From positions 581,001-645,000 of the forward strand of contig JAVYIG010000322.1 of NCBI GenBank assembly GCA_035222895.1: a stretch of DNA of 64,000 bases, given 5' to 3'. Position numbers and translations under genes: made by a program. The stretch is from Strongylocentrotus droebachiensis. Its lineage: Eukaryota; Echinodermata; Echinoidea; Camarodonta; Strongylocentrotidae. Positions 1 to 10,786 of this stretch are shown in pieces. Below the pieces are notes generated by a model. That model saw only the letters and a program-made list of their open reading frames with translations, was not told the origin of the DNA and searched no databases. How positions within the stretch are numbered: position 1 is the stretch's first letter; every line of letters begins with the position of its first letter.

Positions 1-247
1 TCTTTTTAGTTTTGGATCACATGATACTTCACTCCCTTATTCACTTACATGAAAACAAGTATATGGGGCGATATGTGGAACGGCGGTGTATTTTTCACAC
101 ATTTCTGTGCTCATCGACATATTTTTATGGCTTACAAAGAATCAGAATGAATCAAAAGAGTGTACCATATTAATTTACCTAAAAAAAATATTTAAAAACT
201 CACCTTTTCATGGTCTGTGACTGTTCCAAACTGCGAAATTTTCACTA

Positions 248-528
248 CCGTCACTTCGTGAAAACATTAAAAGCAGGAAAAGAGCAAACGATGTTTTCAC
301 GAATTGACGGCTGTTAAGCGCGTACTTGGCCGTCACTTCGTGAAAACAGAAAATCCTTTTGCTAGGTATTTTCTTGTTTACGTCATCGTCATAGTGACAT
401 AATTAGACATTATTATGATCTGAAATTTTGTGAGGTTCAAGGTATTAGTGAATGATGTCCAAAAATGCAAAAAAATCAAAAGTGAAAATATGTGCGATTT
501 TCCTCACTACCGTCACTTCGTGAAAACA
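248..528. repeat. Short interspersed 19-bp direct/inverted repeats
   Basis: The 19-mer starting CCGTCACTTCGTGAAAAC occurs at 248-266, 330-348 and 510-528. An inverted copy with one mismatch lies at 292-310. The spacing is irregular, so this is not a simple satellite. It may be the core of a decayed inverted-repeat element. Confidence 0.6.
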
Positions 529-1167
529 GGGACGAATTATTAGTGATCACGGACGTCACTCCCAAGAAAGTGAAAATAGAGTGAAAATTCACTCTTTTTT
601 TTTAAAGAGAGTACTATACCGTTATTTATAAAGCAAATAGAAGACGTTCTTAAAGAGGATTAATTACACCGAGCTGGTCTGTATGCCCGAGAAGAATAAT
701 CTAGTCGTGAACAAAGGGACAAAGACAAGCAGGCTTGGGCATAGAGCTCCATTCATTCTGACGGGGTTGATCTCAGACAAATCCACCCACGAACGGAGGC
801 GCTATTCATTATCATGTTTGAGCATATTTTGAGATTTTAGTATGAATTTACAACATCAAAAATGGTGTTTGATATAGCTGCCACCCGACTTTATGATTGT
901 ATTTTACCTGTCCATAAAATATATCGCCAATATCATTTTGCTTAATTTATGAGACTTTAAAGATCAATTTGATTTTTACTTTCAATGGCTTCCATCATTG
1001 ATGAAAAATTGCAAAGGGGTCACTGATAATTGAGAGTTGAGACAGTTGTAGCCGGGCCTCTTCAGTTGCACGGTAGGCACGAGTATGCAGCGTATAGAGT
1101 ATTTTACAAAATGATTTGGCGCACTATAAATTCTGTATTAGTAGGTTAGTGTACCGGCGGGTGAGGA

Positions 1168-1244
1168 GGGGGGGGGGGGGGACTTGCCATTTTGGAGCCT
1201 TAAAGCACGCCCCCCCCCCTCCCCCCCCCCCCCCCCCCCCCCCC
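1168..1244. repeat. Poly-G tract facing long poly-C tract
   Basis: A G-run of about 14 is followed within 30 bp by two C-runs, the second over 20 long and ending in CCGCCGCC. On one strand the two runs could pair as a GC hairpin; each could also form a quadruplex or i-motif. Run lengths are likely unreliable in any assembly. Confidence 0.8.
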
Positions 1245-1669
1245 GCCGCCGCCCGCGGAGCTACGCCCGGTTGTACGTGTCAGAAGAGCGCTGTATAGTA
1301 TTAAGCGCTGTACAAAATAATGTGACTATTATTATTATCATTCATATCTTGTGCATTATAATGCTGGTTAACCCCACAAAGCCTATAATCTTTTCAACAA
1401 GATATCCCCGGATGCCCCCAGCACCCTTGGCCACCTCCCTTGATAACGCACCTGTAGCTATCATGCCTTTTCCCACACTTTTTGAATAACCAGAGTGCCA
1501 CCGCGGATACGGATGCTATCTCAAGAAGATAGCTACATTACACATTACCGCCATACTGCGCTAGTAAATCTCAGTTTTCTGTACATAATCTAATGGAAGT
1601 AATTTAGATTTTATAGCGCTTATATCACAGAGTAAACAATAAACCAATAAACAACTAACGTGCATTTAA

Positions 1670-1785
1670 AAACGTACGCGCGCCCGCATACGTACGTGCG
1701 AGCTGGAAAAACACGAACAGCTGGAGCTGCCTGATGTATTATAAACACACTCTAAATATTATCTCATTTAGAGTAAACATTGGAT
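1670..1785 (+). promoter_or_regulatory. Putative core promoter/5' UTR of SGSM3
   Basis: A CpG-dense patch (about 1675-1735) and a TATA-like TATAAAC at 1740-1746 lie 40 bp before the candidate initiator ATG at 1786. CpG-rich DNA continues into the start of intron 1 (about 1920-2030). The position fits a promoter with a short leader, but no transcript evidence exists, and the call depends on exon 1 being right. Confidence 0.35.
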
Positions 1786-1849
1786 ATGGACCTTCGATCA
1801 GTTTTCAGTAATCATTCTACAGAAGGTTACTCAGTCGGCCATGTGTCTG
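1786..1849 (+). CDS. SGSM3: SGSM3 exon 1 (candidate N-terminus, residues 1-21)
   Basis: ATG at 1786 has G at -3 and G at +4, with an in-frame TAA 12 nt upstream. The frame reads MDLRSVFSNHSTEGYSVGHV and then stops at a strong GTAAGT donor at 1850. The exon ends after one base of a codon, and exon 2 begins with the two bases needed (g + ct = Ala), so the phase matches exactly. The sequence is not conserved in vertebrate SGSM3, so assignment rests on start context, donor and phase only. Alternative: first exon of something else, with SGSM3 starting inside exon 2. Confidence 0.5.
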
Positions 1850-3217
1850 GTAAGTATTATGACTGTCTGTATAATTCATGCTTTATCCGTCAAACCACCT
1901 TACGCCGTTTGTGATCACATGAAAATATGCACCGGTGAAATACGGGTAAGCGGCCTGCGGTGGCGTCAACGAGTGGTATGGCGGCGGTGACGGCGCGGTG
2001 TGCGTGTGTGTGGTGACGGCGTTAGTGTGATGTTGGCCTTTAAAATTGACTAGGTTCATAACTTCGATTCATGTAATATCTTTAATAAGTCTGTTGTTTA
2101 TGTGATGCGCAAGTACAGAGTAGGTCTATGAATTTAATGCATGTTGTACAATATCTTGAAATACAAAGCTGCAAGAAAAAGTTGTATGACTATGAATTAT
2201 GATGAGTATGACTATGACTGACTTGAGTATGAGATTACAGATGAATTATGATTATTGACAATGGATCTAGACTCTAACTAGTCAATACATGTAAATATAT
2301 CTCAGATAGATGTGAATTGATCTAGATCTACTTGAGGTGAGTATTCGAAAATTGAATCAACTGTCTTTATGGGCTTCAACCTCCATTCAATTTAGTCTAG
2401 ATGCACTTACAATCGCATAACTGTTGAGACATTTTGTCAAGATGTATGGTGCCACCCAGGGGGGGGGGGGGGGGACTCGGATTTGGTTTGGACGGGGGTG
2501 TGCCGCTCAAGCCTTGAAACCGCTAACCATTATTAGGGGATATTTTTCTCGAAAAAGGACACATTTTCACAATTTTGGGGTGTTTTCTTGGTGTGGCAAA
2601 CACCTGAAAAGTTGGCAAATTTTGAAAAAATGGACCCATTTTTAATGGTATTTTTGTTAAAAGTGGGACCCATGTTGAGGGAATTTTTTGTGAAAAAGTG
2701 ACCCATTAGAGCGGCACACCCCTGTATGTCCTAATATGTGAGTATACCCCCCCCCCCCCCCCCCTGGGGATGCCACGACCTAGCTGGAGATCAGTACCAG
2801 GCTCCAGCAACACTGATGATGATATTTAATTGTATATTCGAGTCCTTTGTTGAAGTTACTGTAATTTTGGATAGGTAGTCCATGGCATGGGCATGGTCTA
2901 TCATACTTTGAATCAGGGGCGTAGACAACGGGGGGGATGAGGGGGATGCATCCCCCCCACCTCACAAGGTGGGGGGGATGGCATGTACAATCATCCCCCC
3001 CAGGTTTTGGGGAATGATATTTGCTTACTTAATAAGTCATAATGATGATAATAATAGTAATAATAATTATGATAACAATTATAATAATAATAATAATAAT
3101 TATGATGATGATAATAATAATCCTCATCATTATTGTAATTGTGTTTATTGTTATTAGCCGCATTCACACGGTGAAAGCCAATTCAGACGGTAAAAAAAAG
3201 AAAATCTTACAAGTATT

Positions 3218-3259
3218 TTGTGGTTATCTTGTGGTTTGGAAACCACAAGATAACCACAA
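3218..3259. repeat. Perfect 20-bp inverted repeat with 2-nt loop
   Basis: The arm at 3218-3237 (TTGTGGTTATCTTGTGGTTT) is exactly complementary to 3240-3259, separated by GG. It lies inside the hAT-like element and could extrude as a cruciform. Confidence 0.9.
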
Positions 3260-3353
3260 GATTAAACAGGCGCGGATCTACGGGGGGGGGGGGGGGTTTA
3301 GGGGCCCAAAAAACAAACAAACAAAAAAAGGGGAAAAAAAAGAAAGAAAAAAG

Positions 3354-3440
3354 AACGCACGCTGGAGAGAAACCCTTTCAAGTGCAAATATTGTAAAGAA
3401 GATATTCAACTCATCTGGTAACTTAACCAAACACATGATA
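3354..3440 (+). pseudogene. C2H2 zinc-finger relic
   Basis: In shifting frames one reads HAGEKPF, then KCKYCK, then KKIFNSSGNLTKHM. Together these cover the linker and one C2H2 finger of a Kruppel-type protein. At least two frame changes are needed, so it is dead. It sits within the nested hAT-type element, which suggests capture of an exon fragment. Confidence 0.6.
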
Positions 3441-4268
3441 ACTCTGGATATAACTGTGTATTTAACTGTTACTTGATTTAAAAAGACGTTATCATGCACT
3501 GCTTTTTATGGTCTCCATTGTGTTAATAGATGCCAGGAAAACATCACTTACGGGGTTCGAATAAACACCCCAAAAAAAATCGGGTCGCCGCTTCGCGGCT
3601 CGTGGTCGATGCTCCGCATCGTCATTATTTTGGTCAACCCCCCCCTTAGCAAAAAGCTAGATCCGCCCCTGAGTCATCCCCCCCAGGTGTACGAACCTGT
3701 CTATGCCACTGCTTTGAATTTTATATTTTATATCAAAGTGCTTTTTATTCAGTAACAATTACCATAGGGTTGATACTTTGTTTGGTTATAATTTGTACAA
3801 CTGTATGTTATATTGATTATATCATCAAACATTGTCTTTTCTCCAATAAAGTTGATCCTACAAACACAAATGTATCATTCAAGTGTAAAAAATATAGACC
3901 ATGAAGTATCAATCTTGGTCTGAAATGCTATTCTTGCTTTTTGCTACACAACTTCATATATTTTCATGAAAGGTCTAGGTTGTTTTGAGGATTAAATGAT
4001 ACTAATACTAAAGTAATTAGACTATTAAACAGAAAGAAAGCAGAACAAAAGACATACACATACCTAATGTTGGTAATAGAGATTAGAGAATATATATTAG
4101 AATAATTAACCAATTCCATATGAAAATGTTGTATTCTGTCTTGTCAATTTATTCAACTTTAAATTAAAGATCAGAAGGTCATTTAACTTGTTTTCATGTC
4201 TTCAACATAAAAACAATGAAAAATTAAATTGCTCTCATCTCATATACATGAAAGGTGGGGGTAATGAT

Positions 4269-4649
4269 TACCGTAATTAACGTTGTATAAACCGCCCTCG
4301 TTTATTAACCGCACCCCTCTTTTTCGCCCTAAAAAAAAAAAAAAAAAAAAACAATAGAGGACCTAAGATAGAACCTTGTGGTACGCCGTGTAATATAAGA
4401 AAAATTGGAGGAATTATTATTATCAACTACATATTGAAATCTATCAGAAAGATTACTTTCAAACCAAGATGACAGACAAATTTGAGTGTTATTCTAGTTT
4501 CCGAGTGGTGAGTCAACACACCGATTACTGAGCTGGGAGACATTGCCAGGCATAGCGCCAGGTGGAGGGGCATAAATCAAAACAAACTGTTGGTGTACCG
4601 TTTTTTTCGGCGGCAAAAAGGTGCGGTTAATACACCGTTAATTACGGTA
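4269..4649. mobile_element. TIR element (TACCGTAATTAACG ends) enclosing a LINE fragment
   Basis: Left TACCGTAATTAACGTTGTAT and right ending in CACCGTTAATTACGGTA are inverted copies, followed inward by the related AACCGCACC / GGTGCGGTT. A poly-A run of about 20 (4331-4350) precedes the reverse-transcriptase relic. There is no transposase. Confidence 0.65.
4348..4495 (-). pseudogene. Non-LTR retrotransposon reverse-transcriptase fragment
   Basis: On the minus strand one reads SWFESNLSDRFQYVV, about a dozen residues, then after a one-to-two-base frame slip GVPQGSILGPLL. The second motif is the classic RT block preceding the YxDD motif of Jockey/CR1-type LINEs. The fragment is about 50 residues long, truncated on both sides, and ends at a homopolymer run. 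Confidence 0.8.
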
Positions 4650-5127
4650 CAGAGATTGGCCTAAATACCGGTATAGCATGCCATTAAGACAAGAATCATT
4701 CAGTCGATGGGGCAAAATCCTAGATTTCAACATGATTGCCCCATGATATTCAAACAAATTTGAAGGGGTAGAATATGAAATATTAACAAAATTGGTGATT
4801 ATTTTTGTCAGGGAGAGTTGCTGCTGCCAGACTAATATGTTATCGAAAGTGCAATGTTTCATTTTGATTACTGATCTGATTATCTGATACACACAGTCAT
4901 GATCAGGAATTGTCAAAGTTTATAAATCATTGAATTCAGTATATCAGGAATGTTGTTTTAAGGTTTTATCTGCAGTCTTGATTCACTTGGCTGCTAGCAT
5001 ATTTTGGTTGCCAAGGACCAGTGAGTTTGGAAACGGACAGTAACAAATAAGAGGCTCTGTAAACAATCTTAAAATCTAGAAAAGAAAAGAAGTCACATTC
5101 CTGTTTCTACTGTATATGTATGATATA

Positions 5128-5157
5128 ATCATCATCATCATCATCATCATCATCATG
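5128..5157. repeat. (ATC)n microsatellite
   Basis: About ten ATC units, next to the LINE relic at 5160-5690. Confidence 0.9.
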
Positions 5158-5159
5158 AG

Positions 5160-5306
5160 GGGTAACTGAACACAATGATGATAATCCCTCCCTCCACTTT
5201 TTCTTGTTTCGATCATACTCGATCAACCTTACTACTCTCTTTCTTCACCATATCTTTCCATGAAATCTTTTGTCTCCCTTTTCCTCTTACATGTTTGGCA
5301 TAAACT
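5160..5306 (-). pseudogene. LINE ORF2 C-terminal piece, distal part
   Basis: The minus strand reads HVRGKGRQKISWKDMVKKES and continues with KVDRV and YDRNKKKWREG. This matches the basic, Trp-containing C-terminal segment that follows RT in many LINEs. It continues the piece at 5488-5690 and was split from it by the insertion between them. Confidence 0.65.
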
Positions 5307-5319
5307 GTTGTAACTTAAT

Positions 5320-5485
5320 TCATGTTGTTTCGATTTGGATTTTTTGTTACTTTGTTTTCAATATGTTTGTAAATTTTATATTTATGTTGTAGGGCCTCCA
5401 CGAAAAACATTATTTAACTACTGATGGAGCCATACTACTAAAAAAAAAGACTAATAAATAAATAATTTAAAATAAATAAAAATAA
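5320..5485 (+). mobile_element. 5'-truncated retroelement 3' end inserted into a LINE relic
   Basis: A non-coding stretch ends in repeated AATAAATAAAT at about 5450-5480, an A-rich 3' tail typical of a LINE 3' UTR on the plus strand. It lies exactly between the two minus-strand LINE pieces. A GATGGAGCC motif with a short A-run precedes the tail. Confidence 0.5.
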
Positions 5486-5487
5486 AC

Positions 5488-5690
5488 TTCCAGATCCCAC
5501 GCTCTTTTTACAGATTCATCATCTTTCCTTCTCAACACATGACCCATCAATCTCAATCCACTTCTCTTTACCACTTCTACCACAGTTTCTTCCAGACCCA
5601 ACCTTTCAATGAGCTCCCTAGAGTTCTTTCTATCAAACAGTTTCACACCATACTTTTCCATATCATGTATCTTTCTGTTCTTGTCAAGAT
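5488..5690 (-). pseudogene. LINE ORF2 C-terminal piece, proximal part
   Basis: The minus-strand frame holds GVKLFDRKNSRELIERLGL, then LMGHVLRRKDDESVKRAWDL. The GHVLRR and RAWDLE signatures recur in the post-RT segment of animal LINEs. The frame runs out into the inserted A-rich tail, and the protein resumes at 5306 downwards. Confidence 0.75.
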
Positions 5691-5851
5691 ACCTTCTTCT
5701 AAGTTGTCTTCACATTCCATTTCCAATATTTACATCTTACATGTTAGTTATGGCATGTTGAATTTGTGTACCGGTATGTGAAAGTCTGAAAAGGATCCTT
5801 TTTGTTGAGAAGTAAAAATTATAGTTAGTATTTGTATTGCATTTAGAGGTA

Positions 5852-6047
5852 CAGTCAAACCTGCTTTAGTGACCACCTGTCTTCAAAGACTACATGTACC
5901 TGTCTATTAAGGCTACATTTGTTGTTTCCCTTGAAAATGGTTTCTCGTTGAATCATGTACTAGAGGAAACTGTCTACAAAGACCACCTGTCTACAAAGGC
6001 TACTTTTTGTGTTTCCCTTGGGTGGTCGCCATAGACCGGTTTGACTG
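5852..6047. mobile_element. MITE of CAGTSAAACC family, copy 1
   Basis: Perfect 10-bp terminal inverted repeats, CAGTCAAACC and GGTTTGACTG, enclose repeated CTGTCTACAAAGACCACC modules. Related copies lie at 27541-27726, 28402-28623, 28641-28818 and 47554-47640. Confidence 0.8.
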
Positions 6048-7536
6048 TACTGCTTTATTCATGCATCACAGAAATTTTGTTTGTGGTTCACTTGACCTTT
6101 ATTATATGGGCCAACAAGTTGTGATGGAAAGTACAAATTTCATGCATTCCAAAGGGTTGTGTGTTGGTATATATGGCGGGTCAAAACTGTCAAAATATAA
6201 AACCATTTGAGTGATTTCTTTTCCATAATTTGTGTACTTATCCCTCTCCCAAATACAGCTACTCAAACACCATAATTGCACACTCCATTACAATTAATTA
6301 ATTACAAACATTCTGTAACATATATGCCTCAGTTGTACACACCTACATGTACATGTTGTGTTTGAAGATTTCATTCAGATTTAGGGTTACTCCATTTTAC
6401 ATACATGGAGACATTTTTTAAGCGTTGAGTACCAGGTTGAAATTGATAACGCAGATAGTTGTAAGCAAATGTACTGGAGCAATTGTCTACAGACTGCAGA
6501 GCATGTACACTTAACTTTTGAAATACAAGTTAAAGGAATAAAGGGTGCTTGTTTTACGCACTTGTTTAATAAAAATAAACTGTACAATTACTGTACATGT
6601 ACATGTACATGTAAGTGTGCATGATGCTAACATTCTACAGACTTTGCTGATTCGTACAGTGTGAGCAAGGATACATGTAATACTGTTGTACTGTAAATCA
6701 AATTCTAGACCAACCTTCCGAACTCTTATTTAATATCTAGCACAATACAAAATAATGGGGTGGTAATCCTTAAAAGCCATGGAATCAATTCTTTGAATTT
6801 AGGGATAAGCTTGGTCTCTCAATGGTTTTCAGACTTTTGTGTCTATTGTGTGCAGAGCTCTTCAGGAATCTAGTTTGTATTCAGAGTAGATCTTATCAGT
6901 AAACAAGTGTGAGTAGTATTGGAACTCAGGACATTTTTTCCATATGTGTTATTTACATGAAGCTTTATAGTTGAAACAGTTAGCTGCATTTATGTAATCT
7001 ATTCATACATATGGAGAAAAAAAATGCTTTTCAGTCATGTTCTGATCATAATGTTTCTGGGTTTTCAATGACTTCTCAGCCATAGTGTTTTCAGGACTGA
7101 CATCAATCTAAAGCTGGCTGAGGAAATGAGGAAGAAAACAAAAAACCAAGTAAAACATTCTTTGTTTCCGTCTTAAAGTGTATCAACCACCAAAACATAT
7201 ACTCAATGTGTATGTTATTAGTAGTTTGTATGTGGTAATAGTGACCATATTCTATACAAAATTTGAGCTTCAAATTTTACTTCTGAAAAAAGATTTTGCA
7301 AGTTTAAATACACACACAATTAAGATAAAAGTGACCTGTTTACATTTTTGTAAGTATACTTGCTCACATATACATGTAGGCGATTGGATGTAATGACAGC
7401 AGATATACATGTACTTTTCAAGAAACATGTTGTTGTTGTGGGGTTTTTTTTACCTTTCTTCAATATGTACATGTGTATACATGTACAGGTGTAGATGTAG
7501 CACATTTCAATCTACATCCCAGCAAACACAAAACGT

Positions 7537-7745
7537 TTTTAAAACGTCTACAGAACGTTCTTATCAGGTTCTGTACGTCTTCGTCCATAATAAACGTTTA
7601 AAAAACGTTTATATAACGTCTAAGTTGGGACCTTACATTCGCTGCGGAGCTAGGTCTTTTGAAGACGTTCAGAAAACGTTTTGTGGACGTTACAAATTAA
7701 ACGTTCCTGGATAGGTCCTGTAAAACGTTTACAGAATGTTTTATT
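7537..7745. repeat. ACGTT-rich degenerate tandem array, left
   Basis: Begins after CCCAGCAAACAC at about 7517. It consists of degenerate modules of AAACGTTT, GAACGTTC and GACGTTC spaced 15-30 bp apart. The same modules form the larger array at 12787-13335. Confidence 0.75.
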
Positions 7746-8019
7746 CAGACGTATTTTGTTGAATTTATTTTTAATGTCCAAAAAAATATTTCTTAAAAAA
7801 TACCAGCTGGCGAAATTAGGTCACATGCATACGCATGGGGGGGGGGGGTCGAGGTATGTCAAACTGATGCACTCCTGTGGCGTAGCGATGGGGGGAGGCA
7901 CGTGCTCCCCAACAATTTTGAGGAAAAAAAATAGAAAACATAAGGTGACATTATTTGAAGAAAAGTAGTGACCCCTTCCCCTCACATATAATGTTTGTGC
8001 CCCTCCCCCCCCCCCCCCC

Positions 8020-8288
8020 CAAGCCCAATCATACCGACCGCGCTACGTCATTTATATGCTCCATTCAACCACGTGTATACAAAGTGCGTACGTACATGGA
8101 GGGGAGAGGGGGTCAACTGCGGACGCACCGTATATCATCGTACCAATGAATCGTACCCGGCACGGCCGGTGCGGCGCGCTCGCTCCATCCAGAGCTAGCT
8201 TGCCGCGTGTTTTAAACTAACTGACGAATTGACTGCTTGATGACGTGACTTCGAGATTTCAAATAATCTGATAGACTGCGACACCGAG
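8020..8288 (+). promoter_or_regulatory. CpG-rich patch with possible untranslated exon
   Basis: Between 8025 and 8200 CpG density is far above its surroundings (for example GGCACGGCCGGTGCGGCGCG). It is followed by CACCGAG and a good GTAAGC donor at 8289. This could be the promoter and first exon of the DUF4806-type gene relic starting 1.1 kb downstream. This is inference from composition and one donor. Confidence 0.3.
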
Positions 8289-8499
8289 GTAAGCGTTATT
8301 TTAACATTTTGATATCTGTAAGGAATTTAAGCTTTGTTTGATTGATTTTGAAGCATGTAAAATGAAATAAAATATTGATTATTTGCATTAAAACTAAAAG
8401 TACGGTAGACTCTATGTCGCATGTGCAGGCCGTTGAAACTCTCATTGCATTGACTGGTATGGTAATTGGGTAGGCTAGGCTATGTGCACACATAACTTC

Positions 8500-8536
8500 A
8501 GGAAGCTCCGATGCCGAACAGCGTCGGAGCTTCTTG
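8500..8536. repeat. Hairpin GAAGCTCCGA / TCGGAGCTTC
   Basis: A 10-bp perfect stem around a loop of about 12 nt. No T-tract follows. Function unknown. Confidence 0.7.
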
Positions 8537-9423
8537 GAGAAATGGAGTTAGTGCATACATAGCTGCATTACTATCCTGGCTGTCAGGCTGTGTATTAAAA
8601 GCTGTGCTATTGATACTCAACATTTCAAACACCACTGTACAAAACTCTTTCACTAAAAATCGGTACTTTAGTGACAATTGATGACACCTAAATAGCAGTA
8701 ATAAAATACAATTTGTTCAACTTACCGATGTTATTTTGTTAGAAAGAACAATTTAGAAATTCAAATTGTTTGTCTACTGTCAAACTTTGCTTACAGCCGC
8801 ATCGGCATGATAAGTGCATTTGTGTATTATGTGTGTATTGACTATTCCTTTTGAGCAAATGCTGCCTATTAACATGTAGTGCCGTGCTAGAGGTCAATAC
8901 GCATAATAGCATTGACTCTTTGCTGGAGTGGGTATGTGCGCATGGCTCATTACATTACATGGTAATCGGATGATTAAAACAGTTGAGTTGTTAACTTTGC
9001 TGTCTGGAAAAATCATGGAAAGTTCCCATCGGGATTTAAAATGCAATTTCGTGAAGAAAATAAGTCCCTCGACTACCATCTCATTTCTTGACTTATTTAC
9101 TCTTCCCTCAATAGCATTTAAAATCCAACGGGAATGGAACATTCCATGCTTTTCCCTCCACCACCATTTAGCAACTTTATATTACCCCACCCCCTATTAC
9201 AACAGATTTGTTTTTTAGGCAATTGAAATAGCTCCCAAACCACCTTTTTTGTATGGATTTTGTTTTTATAGAAATATCGAGACCTAGTCTAGATCTATAT
9301 CTTGTTCTCAATTTCGTCCCTTTAAAAAAATTATTTTTAGTTCAGATGACACATTATTTAAAGAAATTGATTTCCAATAACGTAGATTGACTTAAAGATT
9401 GATTTGTTTATTTGTACATACAG

Positions 9424-9569
9424 GCAACTATGTGAAAGCACAAAAAACATCGCCAGGAAGGCAGAGGACACGTCAAACCTGGTACCGGAAGATGATGCTG
9501 TGTAGAAGCGAAAGAGACGTCTTCCCCAGAGATTTAGCAAATCTTCAAGTGATTCCGGAAGTGACGCTG
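9424..9569 (+). pseudogene. DUF4806-type protein, exon relic 1
   Basis: A CAG acceptor and GTAAGT donor bound the block. The best frame reads CESTKNIARKAEDTSNL, then PEDDAV, an in-frame TAG, then KRKRRLPQRFSKSSSDSGSD. The ARKAEDTS motif followed by a basic KRKRR and an acidic-serine stretch is, from memory, typical of the N-terminal part of the multicopy DUF4806 family of animals. The TAG interrupts the frame, so a dead or decayed copy is likely. Confidence 0.5.
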
Positions 9570-9899
9570 GTAAGTATTTGTCTCTTGATGGTTAGTAGTG
9601 CTTGGCTCGGCCAGAGACGTATAATTTACATCTTATTTCTCGTTTTCTTCAAAATCCAACAGATGATGAAAACCTAAGATAATTTATTTGATATAGCTAG
9701 ACCTGCTTTGTGTCCCAGCCATGCAAAATGATGATTAATAGATGTGGCACCATTCCGGCAAAACTGGAAATTAATTTGTAATCTAGGCATACATTTTGGA
9801 CAAGAAGTGTGCATTACCCAAAAGTTTGTTCAGTTTATGAGAATTCTTTTCATGTCTTGATATCCCTTTTAACATCTGCAATGTGTCTCTATTTTTCAG

Positions 9900-10061
9900 A
9901 TCTTGAATCGGTTCGGACCCAAGAAAACAACATGTACGCGGAGGAACGACTAAGGCTGTGGCAGCGGAGATACCAATGCCGAAACTGAATGCGAAGTCCA
10001 AGTCCACATCGCATTTTTCAGTTCCCACCCACAACTCCAGCAAGGGCTCGGGCTTCGGAAA
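9900..10061 (+). pseudogene. DUF4806-type protein, exon relic 2
   Basis: The TTTTTCAG acceptor and GTAAGT donor are intact. The phase from relic 1 gives DLESVRTQENNMYAEERLR. The frame then needs a shift to read PMPKLNAKSKSTSHFSV, low-complexity and Ser-rich, ending GSGFGK. A frameshift inside the exon supports pseudogene status. Confidence 0.4.
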
Positions 10062-10493
10062 GTAAGTTTTTTTCAGATAGCATTTCACAAACAAAAGTTT
10101 CTGATTTTTTTTTTTATCAGAACATAATACTGTAGAGTGTATTAACTAACAAAACAACATTTGCCATTTGTACTAAGTTGCTACACTAATATACTGTTGG
10201 ATTGGATAAGAGAGACAGATTATCGCGGCGTACATGTAATTTATTTTATCAACAAGGCATGGGTATAGTTTTCTTACAGAAGAGTCGCTTTTAAATCCTT
10301 ACAGTATGTATACTTTGTTGGAAGCGCTGCACAGGTGTTGTCTTTGAAGCTGGGTGATATATTCCTGAAGTGACTAAATTGGACAGCTATCAAACATACC
10401 TCGCCAAAATATCCTATTCATTTGCTGTCAAACTTTTTAATGACTTGAACTGTTATTATAATGCATTTTATGTGTCTGTTTTTTTCTTCTCAG

Positions 10494-10667
10494 GCAATTT
10501 TCAAGTGCAGGTACTGTGTACGCTGCAGAGGCTGGAGGAAGGGCAGCAGCAGCTGACGCAGTTGGTACAAAAACTGCTTTTGTCCAAACCGGGAGCGGCC
10601 GTTGAATTTTGTGGAAGACCTGAGGGAGCCGTTTACCGAACCAGTGAACATCAAATTTTCATTCAAG
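10494..10667 (+). pseudogene. DUF4806-type protein, exon relic 3
   Basis: The TTCTTCTCAG acceptor is strong. The frame reads GNFQVQVLCTLQRLEEGQQQ and continues with QLVQKLLLSKPG, resembling the helical FQRxVLRLLxxIKE segment before the DUF4806 domain. A later frame change gives EDLREPF and VNIKFSFK, reminiscent of the domain start. The phase does not match the donor of relic 2. The DUF4806 core itself was not found downstream. Confidence 0.45.
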
Positions 10668-10786
10668 GTAGATTAAGATACCTTCATTCAGGGGCAATGC
10701 AAAAATCCTAAAACTCATATTGAAACCAAATTTGACCATTTCAGCTAATAATGGAGAAACTTTATCAGCGACATAACAGTTTTGTT

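Larger units (their letters stand above)
1..1785. other. Upstream intergenic/promoter-proximal DNA
   Basis: No convincing coding region. It holds three direct copies of a 19-bp motif beginning CCGTCACTTCG (248-266, 330-348, 510-528) and one inverted near-copy (292-310). It also has a G-run/C-run pair at 1168-1244 and a CG-rich stretch with alternating ACGTACGCGCG at about 1670-1700, just before the putative first exon. Short open frames at 1116-1489 are made by the homopolymers and are not supported. Confidence 0.5.
2914..3711. mobile_element. hAT-like element with 8-bp target duplication, internally nested
   Basis: Left end CAGGGGCGTAGACA and right end TGTCTATGCCACTG are imperfect inverted repeats. 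They are flanked on both sides by CTTTGAAT (2906-2913 and 3712-3719), an 8-bp duplication as expected for hAT transposons. There is no transposase. The interior holds a simple TAA/GAT repeat (3035-3150), a perfect 20-bp palindrome (3218-3259), a second pair of hAT-type ends (3267 and 3671, CAGGCGCGGATCTA / CTAGATCCGCCCCTG) and a zinc-finger relic. Confidence 0.75.

Noticed and set aside
7681..8198. Short frames around G- and C-runs near 7.8-8.0 kb
   Set aside because: Created by homopolymers coding Gly or Pro; run length is unreliable.
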